A DNA stretch of 38,188 nt from an uncultured Nitrosopumilaceae archaeon (GCA_937897875.1 CALCPD010000001.1:1-38188); one strand, 5' to 3'; numbered from the stretch's first letter, positions 27,845 to 37,378 are shown. Notes: generated by a model not told the origin, from the letters alone. A program made the numbers and translations.

Positions 27845-28981
27845 TTATCGGTCTGCCTCCACTGGCCAATAATTTAGACTCCAATAAACAGATGGCATGT
27901 TACCAAGTTTTTCACCTTTTAGAAGATATGGTAATGCGATAAGATTTCTAAAAGAACCAACACTAAGTTTTAGTCGATAAGGTTCAACTTTTCCATCAGA
28001 AACAATATGACATCCTAAAGAACCTCTACCAGATTCTACACGTTTGTAAACAGAGTCAAGTCCTTTACCTTTTGGATTTGGTTTTAGTTTTACTCTAACA
28101 GAACCAGATTTTGGCATTTTTTGCAATGCTTGTTTAATTATGTTACAACTTTCCAACATGTCAAGCCATGGAATTTTTGATCTTGCATAAGAATCACCTT
28201 CCTTCATTACAGGACTATGTACATCTAATTCTTCATAGACATCGTAAGGTTCCTTTTGTCTAAGATCATAACTAACTCCACTTGCACGCAATACAGAACC
28301 AGTTGTTCCAAGTCTAATTGCATCTTCACGAGAAAGTACACCAGTGTCTTGAGTTCTTGAAATCAAAATTGGATTATCATAAAATACTGCAGCATATTCT
28401 CTGATACGTTTTTCAAAGTAATTTACTTGACGCAAACATACTTCTTCAAAATTTGGAGGTAAATCATTTCTAACTCCACCTGGAACAAAGTGTGCATGTG
28501 TTACTCTTGCACCACTAATTTTTTCCATAAGATCAATTAAGAGTTCACGGTCACCTGCTGGCCACATAAACATTGTAGAGTGACCTAAGAAGATACCATA
28601 AATTGCAAGCCAATACATGATGTAGATACAACGATTTAATTCTGAACAAATAACTCGAACATATTTTGCACGTTCTGGGACTTCAATACCAAGTAGTTCT
28701 TCAACACCCAACACATATGGATAAAGTGCATTACAAGAATCATGAATTACAGGTCTTTCTAAATGGGGAATATTTGTGATGTAATTTCTATATTCAGCCA
28801 TTTTTTCTTCTCCACGATGCACATAACCAGGATCAGGATCACATGCAACAATATAATCACCATCAATTTGTACAATAATTCTCATATGTCCAGAACCAGG
28901 ATGTTGTGGTCCAACATTGAGAGTCATTATTCTCTCGTCAACTTTTTGGATTGCTAATCCAGGAGGTAATTCTGCAGTCAT
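27845..28981 (-). CDS. nuoD: NADH-quinone oxidoreductase subunit D
   Basis: LNVGPQHPGSGHMRIIVQIDGD...GYVHRGEEKMAE; ATG at 28981 (MTAELPPG) preferred over 29035, which would overlap nuoC. Confidence 0.94.
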   Translation of the reverse strand: MTAELPPGLAIQKVDERIMTLNVGPQHPGSGHMRIIVQIDGDYIVACDPDPGYVHRGEEKMAEYRNYITNIPHLERPVIHDSCNALYPYVLGVEELLGIEVPERAKYVRVICSELNRCIYIMYWLAIYGIFLGHSTMFMWPAGDRELLIDLMEKISGARVTHAHFVPGGVRNDLPPNFEEVCLRQVNYFEKRIREYAAVFYDNPILISRTQDTGVLSREDAIRLGTTGSVLRASGVSYDLRQKEPYDVYEELDVHSPVMKEGDSYARSKIPWLDMLESCNIIKQALQKMPKSGSVRVKLKPNPKGKGLDSVYKRVESGRGSLGCHIVSDGKVEPYRLKLSVGSFRNLIALPYLLKGEKLGNMPSVYWSLNYWPVEADR

Positions 28982-28983
28982 AT

Positions 28984-29583
28984 CTATCGTCCTTTTATTG
29001 CAAAGTCCTTTCTGAGAGGTGGTAAATCTGCCCAATCTTCTGGCAAAAGTAATCGTCTATTATCGGGATGACCAGTAAAGTAAACTCCAAACATTTCAAA
29101 AACCTCTCTTTCATGAAATTCTACACTGTAGAATATATCTCTAAGAGTTGGTAATTTTGTTGCATCCTTTCCAGGAATTGGGTTTTCTTCTCGTTGTGCT
29201 CTAGTTGCTAAAACAAGTAGTTGTTTTGCCAAGGATGAATCAGAATAAGATCCAATATGATAAACAACTTCAATTTCTTTATCTTGTGGGTAATCTACAC
29301 CTGAAACAGACTCAACATGATCATAATTTAGTCCATCTCGAATAAATTCTGCAACATCATGAATATCATCTCTATTAACTTTAATTCCAACCCTATTTTC
29401 TTTAACAAATTCAACTTCAATTTTATCACCAAATTTTTCAACAATTTTATCAGAAATACTTTTTTCAAATGCAGGTAGTTCTGCTGGTTTTGCTGCTGGT
29501 TTTGCTGCTGGTTTTGCTGCTGGTTTTGCTGCTGGTTTTGCTGCTGGTTTTGCTGCTGGTTTTGTTTCAGTATCAGAACTCAT
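28984..29583 (-). CDS. nuoC: NADH-quinone oxidoreductase subunit C with N-terminal KPAA repeats
   Basis: VFEMFGVYFTGHPDNRRLLLPEDW...PLRKDF; repeat-rich N-terminus. Confidence 0.93.
   Translation of the reverse strand: MSSDTETKPAAKPAAKPAAKPAAKPAAKPAAKPAELPAFEKSISDKIVEKFGDKIEVEFVKENRVGIKVNRDDIHDVAEFIRDGLNYDHVESVSGVDYPQDKEIEVVYHIGSYSDSSLAKQLLVLATRAQREENPIPGKDATKLPTLRDIFYSVEFHEREVFEMFGVYFTGHPDNRRLLLPEDWADLPPLRKDFAIKGR
29479..29562 (-). repeat. 12-bp coding tandem repeat (AAACCAGCAGCA)x6 plus a variant unit, inside nuoC
   Basis: Near-perfect 12-nt units encoding KPAA x6 then KPAE. Confidence 0.95.
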
Positions 29584-30119
29584 TATACAAACTTCCTAGC
29601 CTTCATTCTCTTAATTTTTTCTTGTAACAAAATACATCCTTGTATGAGAGTTTCAGGTCTAGGTGGGCAACCTGGAACATAGACATCAACTGGAAGAACT
29701 CCATCAATTCCTGGAAGTACATTGTATGAATCAAAATACAATCCTCCAGTAATTGCACAAGCTCCCATAGCAATCACATATTTTGGTTCTGGCATTTGAT
29801 CATAAACTAATCTAAGACGTGGAGCCATTTTTCGTGTAATAGTTCCTTGAACAACAATTAGATCACATTGTCTAAGTGAACCAAATGCTTCAATGATACC
29901 AAATCTTTCCACATCATATCTAGGACTTGATGCTGCACCAAACTCAACACTGCAACAAGCTGTTTCAATATGCACAGGCCAAAGTGACCAAATTCTACCC
30001 CAATTGATAGCATAGCCCAATGGTTTGTCAATTGCTTTTTCTAAAATATCTCCAAGTTTTCCTATGAAGACATTTGCATTTTCTGGTGTTACTAAATCTT
30101 TAAGCAATTTTATTCCCAA
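29583..30119 (-). CDS. nuoB: NADH-quinone oxidoreductase subunit B
   Basis: WPVHIETACCSVEFGAA; MGACAITGGLYFDSYNVLPGID; VPGCPPRPETLIQG. Confidence 0.95.
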   Translation of the reverse strand: MGIKLLKDLVTPENANVFIGKLGDILEKAIDKPLGYAINWGRIWSLWPVHIETACCSVEFGAASSPRYDVERFGIIEAFGSLRQCDLIVVQGTITRKMAPRLRLVYDQMPEPKYVIAMGACAITGGLYFDSYNVLPGIDGVLPVDVYVPGCPPRPETLIQGCILLQEKIKRMKARKFV

Positions 30120-30147
30120 CCCCCATTAACATTATTTGTATAAATAA

Positions 30148-30534
30148 CTACCATATTCTTCGTCTCCCTGATTGATAAAGTGCAAAAGACATCGCACCAA
30201 AGATAATTGCCAAAAATCCCATCATTGGCAAAGTTGCACTTTTTGGAAGTTCTAAAAGAGAACTACCCCAAGCATACAAGAAAATTGCTACAACATCAAA
30301 AATTACAAACATCAGAATATACGGGTAATACTGCATCATAAAATGAGTTCTTCCTTCACCACTTGGAACTTGTCCACATTCCATTGGCAAAAATTTTACA
30401 GGATTACTTTTTTTACGTGGTGAAATCATACGTGAAATTAATAATGCAGGTGCCATTGCGACCACTGCAAACCCAAACATCAATACTACGGTGCTATAAT
30501 TGCCCGCTATTTCTCCGACCAATTTAACTTTCAT
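30148..30534 (-). CDS. nuoA: NADH-quinone oxidoreductase subunit A
   Basis: FLPMECGQVPSG...FMMQYYPYILMFVIFDVVAIFLYAW. Confidence 0.92.
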   Translation of the reverse strand: MKVKLVGEIAGNYSTVVLMFGFAVVAMAPALLISRMISPRKKSNPVKFLPMECGQVPSGEGRTHFMMQYYPYILMFVIFDVVAIFLYAWGSSLLELPKSATLPMMGFLAIIFGAMSFALYQSGRRRIW

Positions 30535-30635
30535 CTCTGAGTTTTATATAATAAGATATGCTTCGTTTTTTCGATCAAGTTTTTGGAAAAGAAAAATTTG
30601 AAAAGTAATTATAGGATAATAGGAAGTAACCGATC

Positions 30636-31100
30636 ATGGGACTAAATATAGGCGATCTTGCTCCAAATTTTGAACTTCCAGACACAGAATTGAAAATGAG
30701 GACTTTGGATGAATTTAAAGGTAAAAAAATTGTGTTATCATTCATAGTAGCAGCTAGTTCACCAGTATGCGAAGTCGAATTATGTACATTTAGAGATTCA
30801 TGGAAAGAAATTTCAGATATGGGTGCACAAATAATTTCAATTAGTAATGACGGTCCTTTTGCAAACAAAGCATTTGCAGAAAAACATAACTTCAATTTTC
30901 CATTATTAGGAGATTATACTAGTAAAACCATCAAAGAATACGATATTTTGTTAAAAGATCTATTACATATCAAAGATTACAATGCAGCAAAACGCTCAGT
31001 ATTCATAATTATGGAAGATGGAAAAATTGGTTACAAATGGGTATCAGAAGATCCACTAAAAGAACCAAATTATGATGAAATTAAAAACTTTTTAAAATAA
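30636..31100 (+). CDS. Peroxiredoxin (AhpC/TSA, PrxQ/BCP-like)
   Basis: GDLAPNFELPDTELKMRTLDEFKGKKIVLSFIVAASSPVCEVELCTFRD. Confidence 0.88.
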   Translation: MGLNIGDLAPNFELPDTELKMRTLDEFKGKKIVLSFIVAASSPVCEVELCTFRDSWKEISDMGAQIISISNDGPFANKAFAEKHNFNFPLLGDYTSKTIKEYDILLKDLLHIKDYNAAKRSVFIIMEDGKIGYKWVSEDPLKEPNYDEIKNFLK

Positions 31101-31109
31101 ATAATTTTT

Positions 31110-31625
31110 TTATTCTATATCAGCAATTACGTCGCCTTTAGCAACAGTTCCAGTTTCCTTAGCTTTGATATTTCTTACAACTCCATCTTTATGTGCCTTA
31201 ACTGCCACTTGCATTTTCATAGATTCTAAAGTACAAATTACATCACCTTTCTTTACATTATCCCCATGTTCAACTGAAATTGAAACAACTTTTCCAGGAA
31301 TTTGACTCTTTAGTGATTTTTGTACTCCACCAGCTGCTCCACCACCAGAATTTTTGTAAACAATTTTATCAAAATGAGTGTGTAAATTAATTACAATTGG
31401 AACATTATCAATTACAATATTCATTTCATTAGTAGATTGTTCTAGATACTTTGCTTTATGATATTGTTGATTTAAAATAAATTCTATTCCATTTGAATTC
31501 ATAGTAATAATTTTTAATTTATGTTCAGCATCATTAATTTTAATTACATAATCATTATTTCCAAGATTTTCAATAATTTTTCCATCAAATGATTTTTCAA
31601 TATCCTGAATTTTGTAATTTGTCAT
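31110..31625 (-). CDS. Biotin carboxyl carrier protein of acyl-CoA carboxylase
   Basis: C-terminal VICTLESMKMQVAVKA biotinylation motif. Confidence 0.93.
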   Translation of the reverse strand: MTNYKIQDIEKSFDGKIIENLGNNDYVIKINDAEHKLKIITMNSNGIEFILNQQYHKAKYLEQSTNEMNIVIDNVPIVINLHTHFDKIVYKNSGGGAAGGVQKSLKSQIPGKVVSISVEHGDNVKKGDVICTLESMKMQVAVKAHKDGVVRNIKAKETGTVAKGDVIADIE

Positions 31626-31629
31626 ATTA

Positions 31630-33117
31630 TCAATCCAGTTTATCCTTCCAATGAGAATTATGACTTGTAGTATTTTGTATACGGCTCTTAAAGTATTCAG
31701 AATGAATAATTGCAGCAGCTAAAGCTGCATCAGTTTTATTTTCTTTTTCTGTTTTAAGGTCTGCTGTTAATCTATTAATCATATCATAACGTTTTAAGAA
31801 ATCAGTAGAAAGATCACCATTTTTGTATTCATCAGAATTCAAGATTGTTTTATACAAAGGAATAGATGTTTCAACACCTTGAATGTAAAAATCATTTAAT
31901 GCAGAAAGCATCCTAGTTCTAGATTCTTCAAATGTTTGACCCCAAGTGACAAGCTTTGCCATTAATGAATCATAATATGGAGAAACGGTACATCCAGGAT
32001 AAAGATAGGTATCACATCTAACACTTGGTCCTGCAGGAATAGTTACATCAGGAACAGGTCCAGTTGAAGGAGCAAAATCCATGAATGTATCTTCAGCATT
32101 TATTCTACATTCTATTGCATATCCATTCATTTTCAGATCATTTTGTTTAAACGGAATTGGTTCTCCATTTGCAATATCTATTTGCAATTTTACCAAATCT
32201 AATCCAGATACAAATTCAGTGATTGGATGTTCAACTTGTAATCTGGCATTTATTTCAATAAAATAAAATTCACCATTATCTGCTCTCAAAAATTCTGCAG
32301 TTCCTAAATTAGTATAATTAACTGCATGTGCAGCATTTACAACTAATTCACCTACACGTGCTCTAGTTTCTTCATCAACTACAGGAGAAGGAGTTTGTTC
32401 AATTAATTTTTGATTACGTCTTTGAATAGAACATTCTCTTTCAAAGATATGTACAGCATTGCCTTGTGTATCTCTAGCAAATTGATATTCAATGTGTCGA
32501 GTCTTTTCTAAGAATTTTTCAACTAATATTGCAGATTTTCCAACTGCAGCAATAGATTCTCCAGTAACGGATTCAAAACCATCACGTAATTCTTTATCAT
32601 TTGTTACAATTCTAATACCTCGACCTCCACCACCATAGACAGATTTTAGCATTACAGGATAACCAATTTCATTGGCAATTTTTTCTGCATCATCTGCATC
32701 TTTTACTAAACCTGGACTTCCAGGTACAGTTGGAACTTCAGCCTTTAACATTGCAGCTTTACATTTCATTTTATCACCACAAAGATTCATTGAATCTGCG
32801 GTAGGGCCGATGAAAGTGATTTTATTTTTTTCACATAGACTTGCAAAATCATCATTTTCTGAAAGAAAACCATATCCAGGGTGAACTGAATCTGCACCAG
32901 ATGATAGCATAACATCTAGAATTTTTTCTTGATTAAGGTATGATTTTGCAGGGGCTGCTTCACCAATATGATATGCTTCAGTTGCTTGTTTAACATGCAT
33001 TGAATTTGTATCTTCATCAGAATATACAGCAACTGTTTTAATTCCAAGTGCTTTACAAGTTCGAATTACACGTAATGCAATTTCTCCTCTATTAGCGATA
33101 AGTACTTTTTCAATCAT
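31630..33117 (-). CDS. accC: Biotin carboxylase subunit of acyl-CoA carboxylase
   Basis: KVLIANRGEIALRVIRTCKALGIKTVAVYSDED; HPGYGFLSEN; GGGGRGIR; FIEINARLQVEHPITE. Confidence 0.96.
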   Translation of the reverse strand: MIEKVLIANRGEIALRVIRTCKALGIKTVAVYSDEDTNSMHVKQATEAYHIGEAAPAKSYLNQEKILDVMLSSGADSVHPGYGFLSENDDFASLCEKNKITFIGPTADSMNLCGDKMKCKAAMLKAEVPTVPGSPGLVKDADDAEKIANEIGYPVMLKSVYGGGGRGIRIVTNDKELRDGFESVTGESIAAVGKSAILVEKFLEKTRHIEYQFARDTQGNAVHIFERECSIQRRNQKLIEQTPSPVVDEETRARVGELVVNAAHAVNYTNLGTAEFLRADNGEFYFIEINARLQVEHPITEFVSGLDLVKLQIDIANGEPIPFKQNDLKMNGYAIECRINAEDTFMDFAPSTGPVPDVTIPAGPSVRCDTYLYPGCTVSPYYDSLMAKLVTWGQTFEESRTRMLSALNDFYIQGVETSIPLYKTILNSDEYKNGDLSTDFLKRYDMINRLTADLKTEKENKTDAALAAAIIHSEYFKSRIQNTTSHNSHWKDKLD

Positions 33118-33123
33118 CTTTAA

Positions 33124-34671
33124 TCACAAATTAATATTTCCATGTTTTCTAGGTAATTGTTTTTCTCTTTTATTTGCAAGCATTTCTAATGCTTTGATTA
33201 ACATAGGTCTTGTTTCAGCAGGATTAATTACATTATCAACTGTTCCATGAGATGCAGCAACGTAAGGATTCTCAAATTTTTCTGCAAATTCATCTATCAA
33301 TTCTTTTTTAAGAGATTCAGGATCATCAGAAGCAGCAAGTTCTTTTCTATTCATAATTTTGACGGCTGCTTCACCACCTAAAACAGCACATTTGGCAGTT
33401 GGCCATGCATAGTTAACATCAGTTCTAAGATTTTTACTTCCCATTGCAATGTATGCACCACCATATGCTTTTCCAATAACTAAAGTAATTCTCGGAACAG
33501 TTGCCTCACAGTATGCATAAAGCAATTTACTTCCATGACGAATAATTCCATTATGTTCTTGATTAGAACCTGGCATGTAACCAGGTGTATCAACTAAAGT
33601 AATTATTGGAATATTAAATGAGTCACAGAATCGAATAAAACGTGATGCTTTGTTGGATGAATCAATATCTAATGCACCTGCAAGATGCATTGGTTGATTA
33701 GCTACAATTCCAACAACATTACCATTTAGTCTACCATACCCCACTACAATATTTGGTGCAAATAGTTCATGAACTTCAAAGAACTCATGATTATCAACAA
33801 TAGAATTGATAATTTCTTTCATATCATACGGCTGCAAAGGATTTTCTGGCATAATGTTAATTAAATTATGATCTAATCTGTTTGGATCATCATCAGTTGA
33901 AAGTTTAGGTGGTTGTTCAGTATTATTTTGAGGTAAGAAGGAAATTAATTTTTTAATATAATCCATACATTCGTATTCATTTTCTGCAACAAAATGTGCA
34001 ACACCACTTTTTGAACCATGTGTATTAGCACCACCAAGTTCCTCAAATGAAATTTCTTCACCTAATACAGTTTTTACAACATCAGGTCCAGTTACAAACA
34101 TACTTCCAATTTTTTCAACCATTATAACAAAATCAGTCATTGCTGGAGAATACACGGAACCACCTGCTGAAGGTCCAACACTTGCAGTAATTTGTGGAAT
34201 TACTCCAGAAGCTAGTTGATTGTGATAAAAGATATCTGCAAATCCATCTAAACTCATAATTCCTTCTTGAATTCTAGCGCCACCAGAATCCATAATTCCA
34301 ATAATTGGACATCCTGTTTTTAATGCATGATCCATTAATTTAGTAATTTTTTTAGCTCCCATCTGACTTAATGTTCCACCTAATACAGTGAAATCATATG
34401 CAAAGACAAAGATTTGACGACCAGAAACATTACCATATCCTCCAATTACACCATCAGTAAAAAATTTCTTTTTCTGCATGTCATATTCATAATAATGATG
34501 AGTTGTTAATGGGTCAATTTCTACAAAAGTACCTTCATCAAGTAATAGATCAATTCTTTCACGAGCAGTTAGTTTGCCCTTCTCATGTTGTGAGGTAATA
34601 CGATCTTGTCCACCACCCTGTAAAGCAGTATTGCTATTTTTAGTATATTCATCAATCTTCTCAGAATGCAT
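33124..34671 (-). CDS. pccB: Carboxyltransferase subunit (acetyl-/propionyl-CoA carboxylase)
   Basis: GKLTARERIDLLLDEGTFVEID; DSGGARIQEGI; VDTPGYMPGSNQEHNGIIRHG. Confidence 0.95.
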   Translation of the reverse strand: MHSEKIDEYTKNSNTALQGGGQDRITSQHEKGKLTARERIDLLLDEGTFVEIDPLTTHHYYEYDMQKKKFFTDGVIGGYGNVSGRQIFVFAYDFTVLGGTLSQMGAKKITKLMDHALKTGCPIIGIMDSGGARIQEGIMSLDGFADIFYHNQLASGVIPQITASVGPSAGGSVYSPAMTDFVIMVEKIGSMFVTGPDVVKTVLGEEISFEELGGANTHGSKSGVAHFVAENEYECMDYIKKLISFLPQNNTEQPPKLSTDDDPNRLDHNLINIMPENPLQPYDMKEIINSIVDNHEFFEVHELFAPNIVVGYGRLNGNVVGIVANQPMHLAGALDIDSSNKASRFIRFCDSFNIPIITLVDTPGYMPGSNQEHNGIIRHGSKLLYAYCEATVPRITLVIGKAYGGAYIAMGSKNLRTDVNYAWPTAKCAVLGGEAAVKIMNRKELAASDDPESLKKELIDEFAEKFENPYVAASHGTVDNVINPAETRPMLIKALEMLANKREKQLPRKHGNINL

Positions 34672-34766
34672 AATATGATCAAATTAAATTAGTTTTCATA
34701 TATTAATCTAGATTCAATTAAGGACGATCCAAGAACATAATGAAAATGATCAGATAAAAGGTAATT

Positions 34767-34783
34767 TTCTTAAAAATTAAGAA
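34767..34783 (-). terminator. Perfect hairpin TTCTTAA-N3-TTAAGAA at the end of the rfcL operon
   Basis: 7-bp stem, 3-nt loop, overlapping the stop codon of the Zn-protein gene. Confidence 0.35.
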
Positions 34784-35088
34784 TTTAGAATAGGGAATTT
34801 TTTACTAGATGATTTTTGGTATGAATTGAAAGCACTTTTTTCACCACTACATTTCTTACATATGCATAATTGAGATACATTTGGAATATCACAAATATCC
34901 TGAAATTCACATTGAGTACATCCAGCAGGAGAACCACATACAATACATTGTAATTCATTGGTTTGAGCACATTTTTCATGTTTTACACCAGTACCTTTTG
35001 ACCATAGCCCAATTTCATTAATTTCAATTTTTTCATTACAAACAATACAAGTTCCAGGAAACTTCATTGGGATTTTTATCCAACTCAT
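34777..35088 (-). CDS. Cys-rich zinc-binding protein of unknown function
   Basis: KFPGTCIVCNEKIEINEIGLWSKGTGVKHEKC plus CIVCGSPAGCTQCEFQDIC...CICKKC. Confidence 0.7.
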   Translation of the reverse strand: MSWIKIPMKFPGTCIVCNEKIEINEIGLWSKGTGVKHEKCAQTNELQCIVCGSPAGCTQCEFQDICDIPNVSQLCICKKCSGEKSAFNSYQKSSSKKFPILNS

Positions 35089-36254
35089 TGTATCAATTCA
35101 ATTTCCTTGTCAATAATATCACCAAAAGTTTCTTCTAATTCTAATTCCAAAGTTTTATTTTTAATACAAAATAGAACGTAAGGTAAACACAATGTTACAA
35201 ATGAACTAGAAGATAGATGTAATTTTTTTGCCATAACAGAAGACAATGATTTAATTTTTGCACCATCCCAGCGAATTCTATTAAGTAGCGGCCATGACAA
35301 ATTGTATTTAGAATATCTTACTCTATCATCTTTTTGATATAAATTAATTAAAATATCATTGAGATAACGTAGTAATCTCCAATTTTGTGTTTTCATTATT
35401 TTTCCAAATAACATATCAGCATTTGAAATAATTTCTAAATATTTTGCAAGTGTAATACTGTCTAAATCACTAGTTATTACACTAGAATAAAATGCATTAA
35501 TTTTTTCTCTAGGATCAATTTGTATTGAATACAATACGCCTCTAGCTTCTTCAATGGAGTTTGCTTTGAAAAATGCATTAATTCCATCTTCAATGTTTAT
35601 AGTTTCAAAAGAAGTTTCTGTTTGAGGATTAAATCCAGTGATCAAAGATTGAGTGAGATTAATCATTGAACGAATATCACCCTTAGATTTATCAATAACT
35701 TTGATTAAAGAACCAGGACTAAGTTTTTCATTTTCTTTTTGTAGAATATTATCCAAATAAACACGCAATAGTCTTGGGGGAATTTTTTTAAAGGATATTG
35801 TTGTTACTGTTTTTTTAATACTTTTCATTTTATCTGAATCATCATAATTAGCAGCAAGTAAAATTGGGATGTTTGATTTTTTTAAAATATCAACAAGTGC
35901 TGCAGCACCACCGTAATCTCCACGACCATGAATACCATCAACCTCATCTACAAATATCATAGGAGTTCCCAAAACACTGACATTGCCTAAAACAGGTGTA
36001 AGGATTTCATTAATTCTAGATTTACTGCGTACATCACTAGCATTAAGACCAATCATATCATAATCAAATTTTTTAGCTAAAAGATATGCAATGGTAGTTT
36101 TTCCAATTCCAGGAGGTCCAACTATCAAAAGAGGTTTAGTACCTTTTTTCCATTTTGCAAACCATTCTATTATAGATGCACGAGGTTCTTCATTACCTAC
36201 CATATCAGAAATACTCTGAGGTCGATATTTTTCAGACCACATCAATTTAATCAC
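35085..36254 (-). CDS. rfcL: Replication factor C large subunit
   Basis: WSEKYRPQSISDMVGNEEPRASIIEWFAKWKKGTKPLLIVGPPGIGKTTIAYLLA; VDEVDGIHGRGDYGG. Confidence 0.94.
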   Translation of the reverse strand: MIKLMWSEKYRPQSISDMVGNEEPRASIIEWFAKWKKGTKPLLIVGPPGIGKTTIAYLLAKKFDYDMIGLNASDVRSKSRINEILTPVLGNVSVLGTPMIFVDEVDGIHGRGDYGGAAALVDILKKSNIPILLAANYDDSDKMKSIKKTVTTISFKKIPPRLLRVYLDNILQKENEKLSPGSLIKVIDKSKGDIRSMINLTQSLITGFNPQTETSFETINIEDGINAFFKANSIEEARGVLYSIQIDPREKINAFYSSVITSDLDSITLAKYLEIISNADMLFGKIMKTQNWRLLRYLNDILINLYQKDDRVRYSKYNLSWPLLNRIRWDGAKIKSLSSVMAKKLHLSSSSFVTLCLPYVLFCIKNKTLELELEETFGDIIDKEIELIQ

Positions 36255-37378
36255 TTAGTTGGAAGATTATTGTTTAAGTCAGACCAAATATTTTCTTCTT
36301 GTAGTTTTTTGTACCAAAATTGATTATAATGTTCAACAGTAAGAAACAGAAATTCCAAGAACTTTGTATGTGAAAAATCATCAGGTAGTTTTTCAAGAGC
36401 ATCTCTTGCTTCACTTAGATATGATTCACTATGATTCATTGTTTCTTCAAAACCACTTTTTGCGTCATTCATTTTTAATGAATAAAATAATGGCCAAGAA
36501 GGAATTTTTGCAGCCTTGTCTCTAATACTGTCTTCAATTTCATTTCCACATCCAACAGATTCTGCAGCTTTTGCCATTCCAGTGTAAAAAATATCAGCTA
36601 AAGGTGCACGATTCAAAGCCATATTTCTACCCGCAGTTCCCATAACAGAACGATATTTTTTATAACTCTCAACTAATTCTTCTTCAGTAATTTCTGCAGG
36701 TTTATCCTTTAGTTTTGTATCAAGGTATTGTCCAATTCTTGCTTGTTTGAAACCTTCTTCAAATTCTTTCAATACATCCTCACCACCTTTTGAAATTTTT
36801 TCTCTAGCAAGTTTCAAAATATATGGATTCATTAGTTTGTAATCATCTAAATATTCTAAATCTTCATCTTTGTCAACAATCCTATCCATTGGTTCACTAA
36901 GATCAATTGCAATTATGTGACCATCAACAATATCTTCTCTCATTGTAGTATTTTTGTCATCTTTAAAATAATCTGTAGATGCATCAAAGAGACCATTAAA
37001 AACAGGAAAAGTCATTTTGACAAAATTTGAATTTAAAATTCTAAGAACTCTATCATGTAAAGTATCAAAGTCTTGTAATTTAGATTTTATAGGCTCAATT
37101 TCAGATGAATTTAAAATAATCTCAGTAGAACCTACTTCTTCAGCAAATTGTTGTTGTGTAGTATTTGGAGAATCATCTGCATTAATTTGATCAAATAAAT
37201 TTTTTGCAAATCTTTGAGCAAATGCAGGGAATGTATCTTCTGCCTCCTGTTTGTATTGATTAAATTGTTTGAATCCTTTTGATTTGAATAAACCTTGTTT
37301 GATAATTTGCTTTCCAGGTTTGGTTCCCATTAAAGCACCTTTACTAAAAATTGATTCGTCTTTTCCGCTCACAAACAC
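36251..37378 (-). CDS. Conserved protein of unknown function, start overlapping-operon with rfcL
   Basis: 375-aa soluble ORF, 4-nt overlap with rfcL; no recognised domain. Confidence 0.65.
   Translation of the reverse strand: MFVSGKDESIFSKGALMGTKPGKQIIKQGLFKSKGFKQFNQYKQEAEDTFPAFAQRFAKNLFDQINADDSPNTTQQQFAEEVGSTEIILNSSEIEPIKSKLQDFDTLHDRVLRILNSNFVKMTFPVFNGLFDASTDYFKDDKNTTMREDIVDGHIIAIDLSEPMDRIVDKDEDLEYLDDYKLMNPYILKLAREKISKGGEDVLKEFEEGFKQARIGQYLDTKLKDKPAEITEEELVESYKKYRSVMGTAGRNMALNRAPLADIFYTGMAKAAESVGCGNEIEDSIRDKAAKIPSWPLFYSLKMNDAKSGFEETMNHSESYLSEARDALEKLPDDFSHTKFLEFLFLTVEHYNQFWYKKLQEENIWSDLNNNLPTK

Noticed and set aside
28982-29035. N-terminal extension of NuoD (MGRFTTSQKGLCNKRTID)
   Set aside because: Overlaps the nuoC 3' end out of frame; the ATG at 28981 gives a normal NuoD start just after nuoC.
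29479-29562. Possible CRISPR-like repeat array
   Set aside because: Contiguous 12-bp in-frame repeats without spacers inside nuoC; a coding tandem repeat, not CRISPR.
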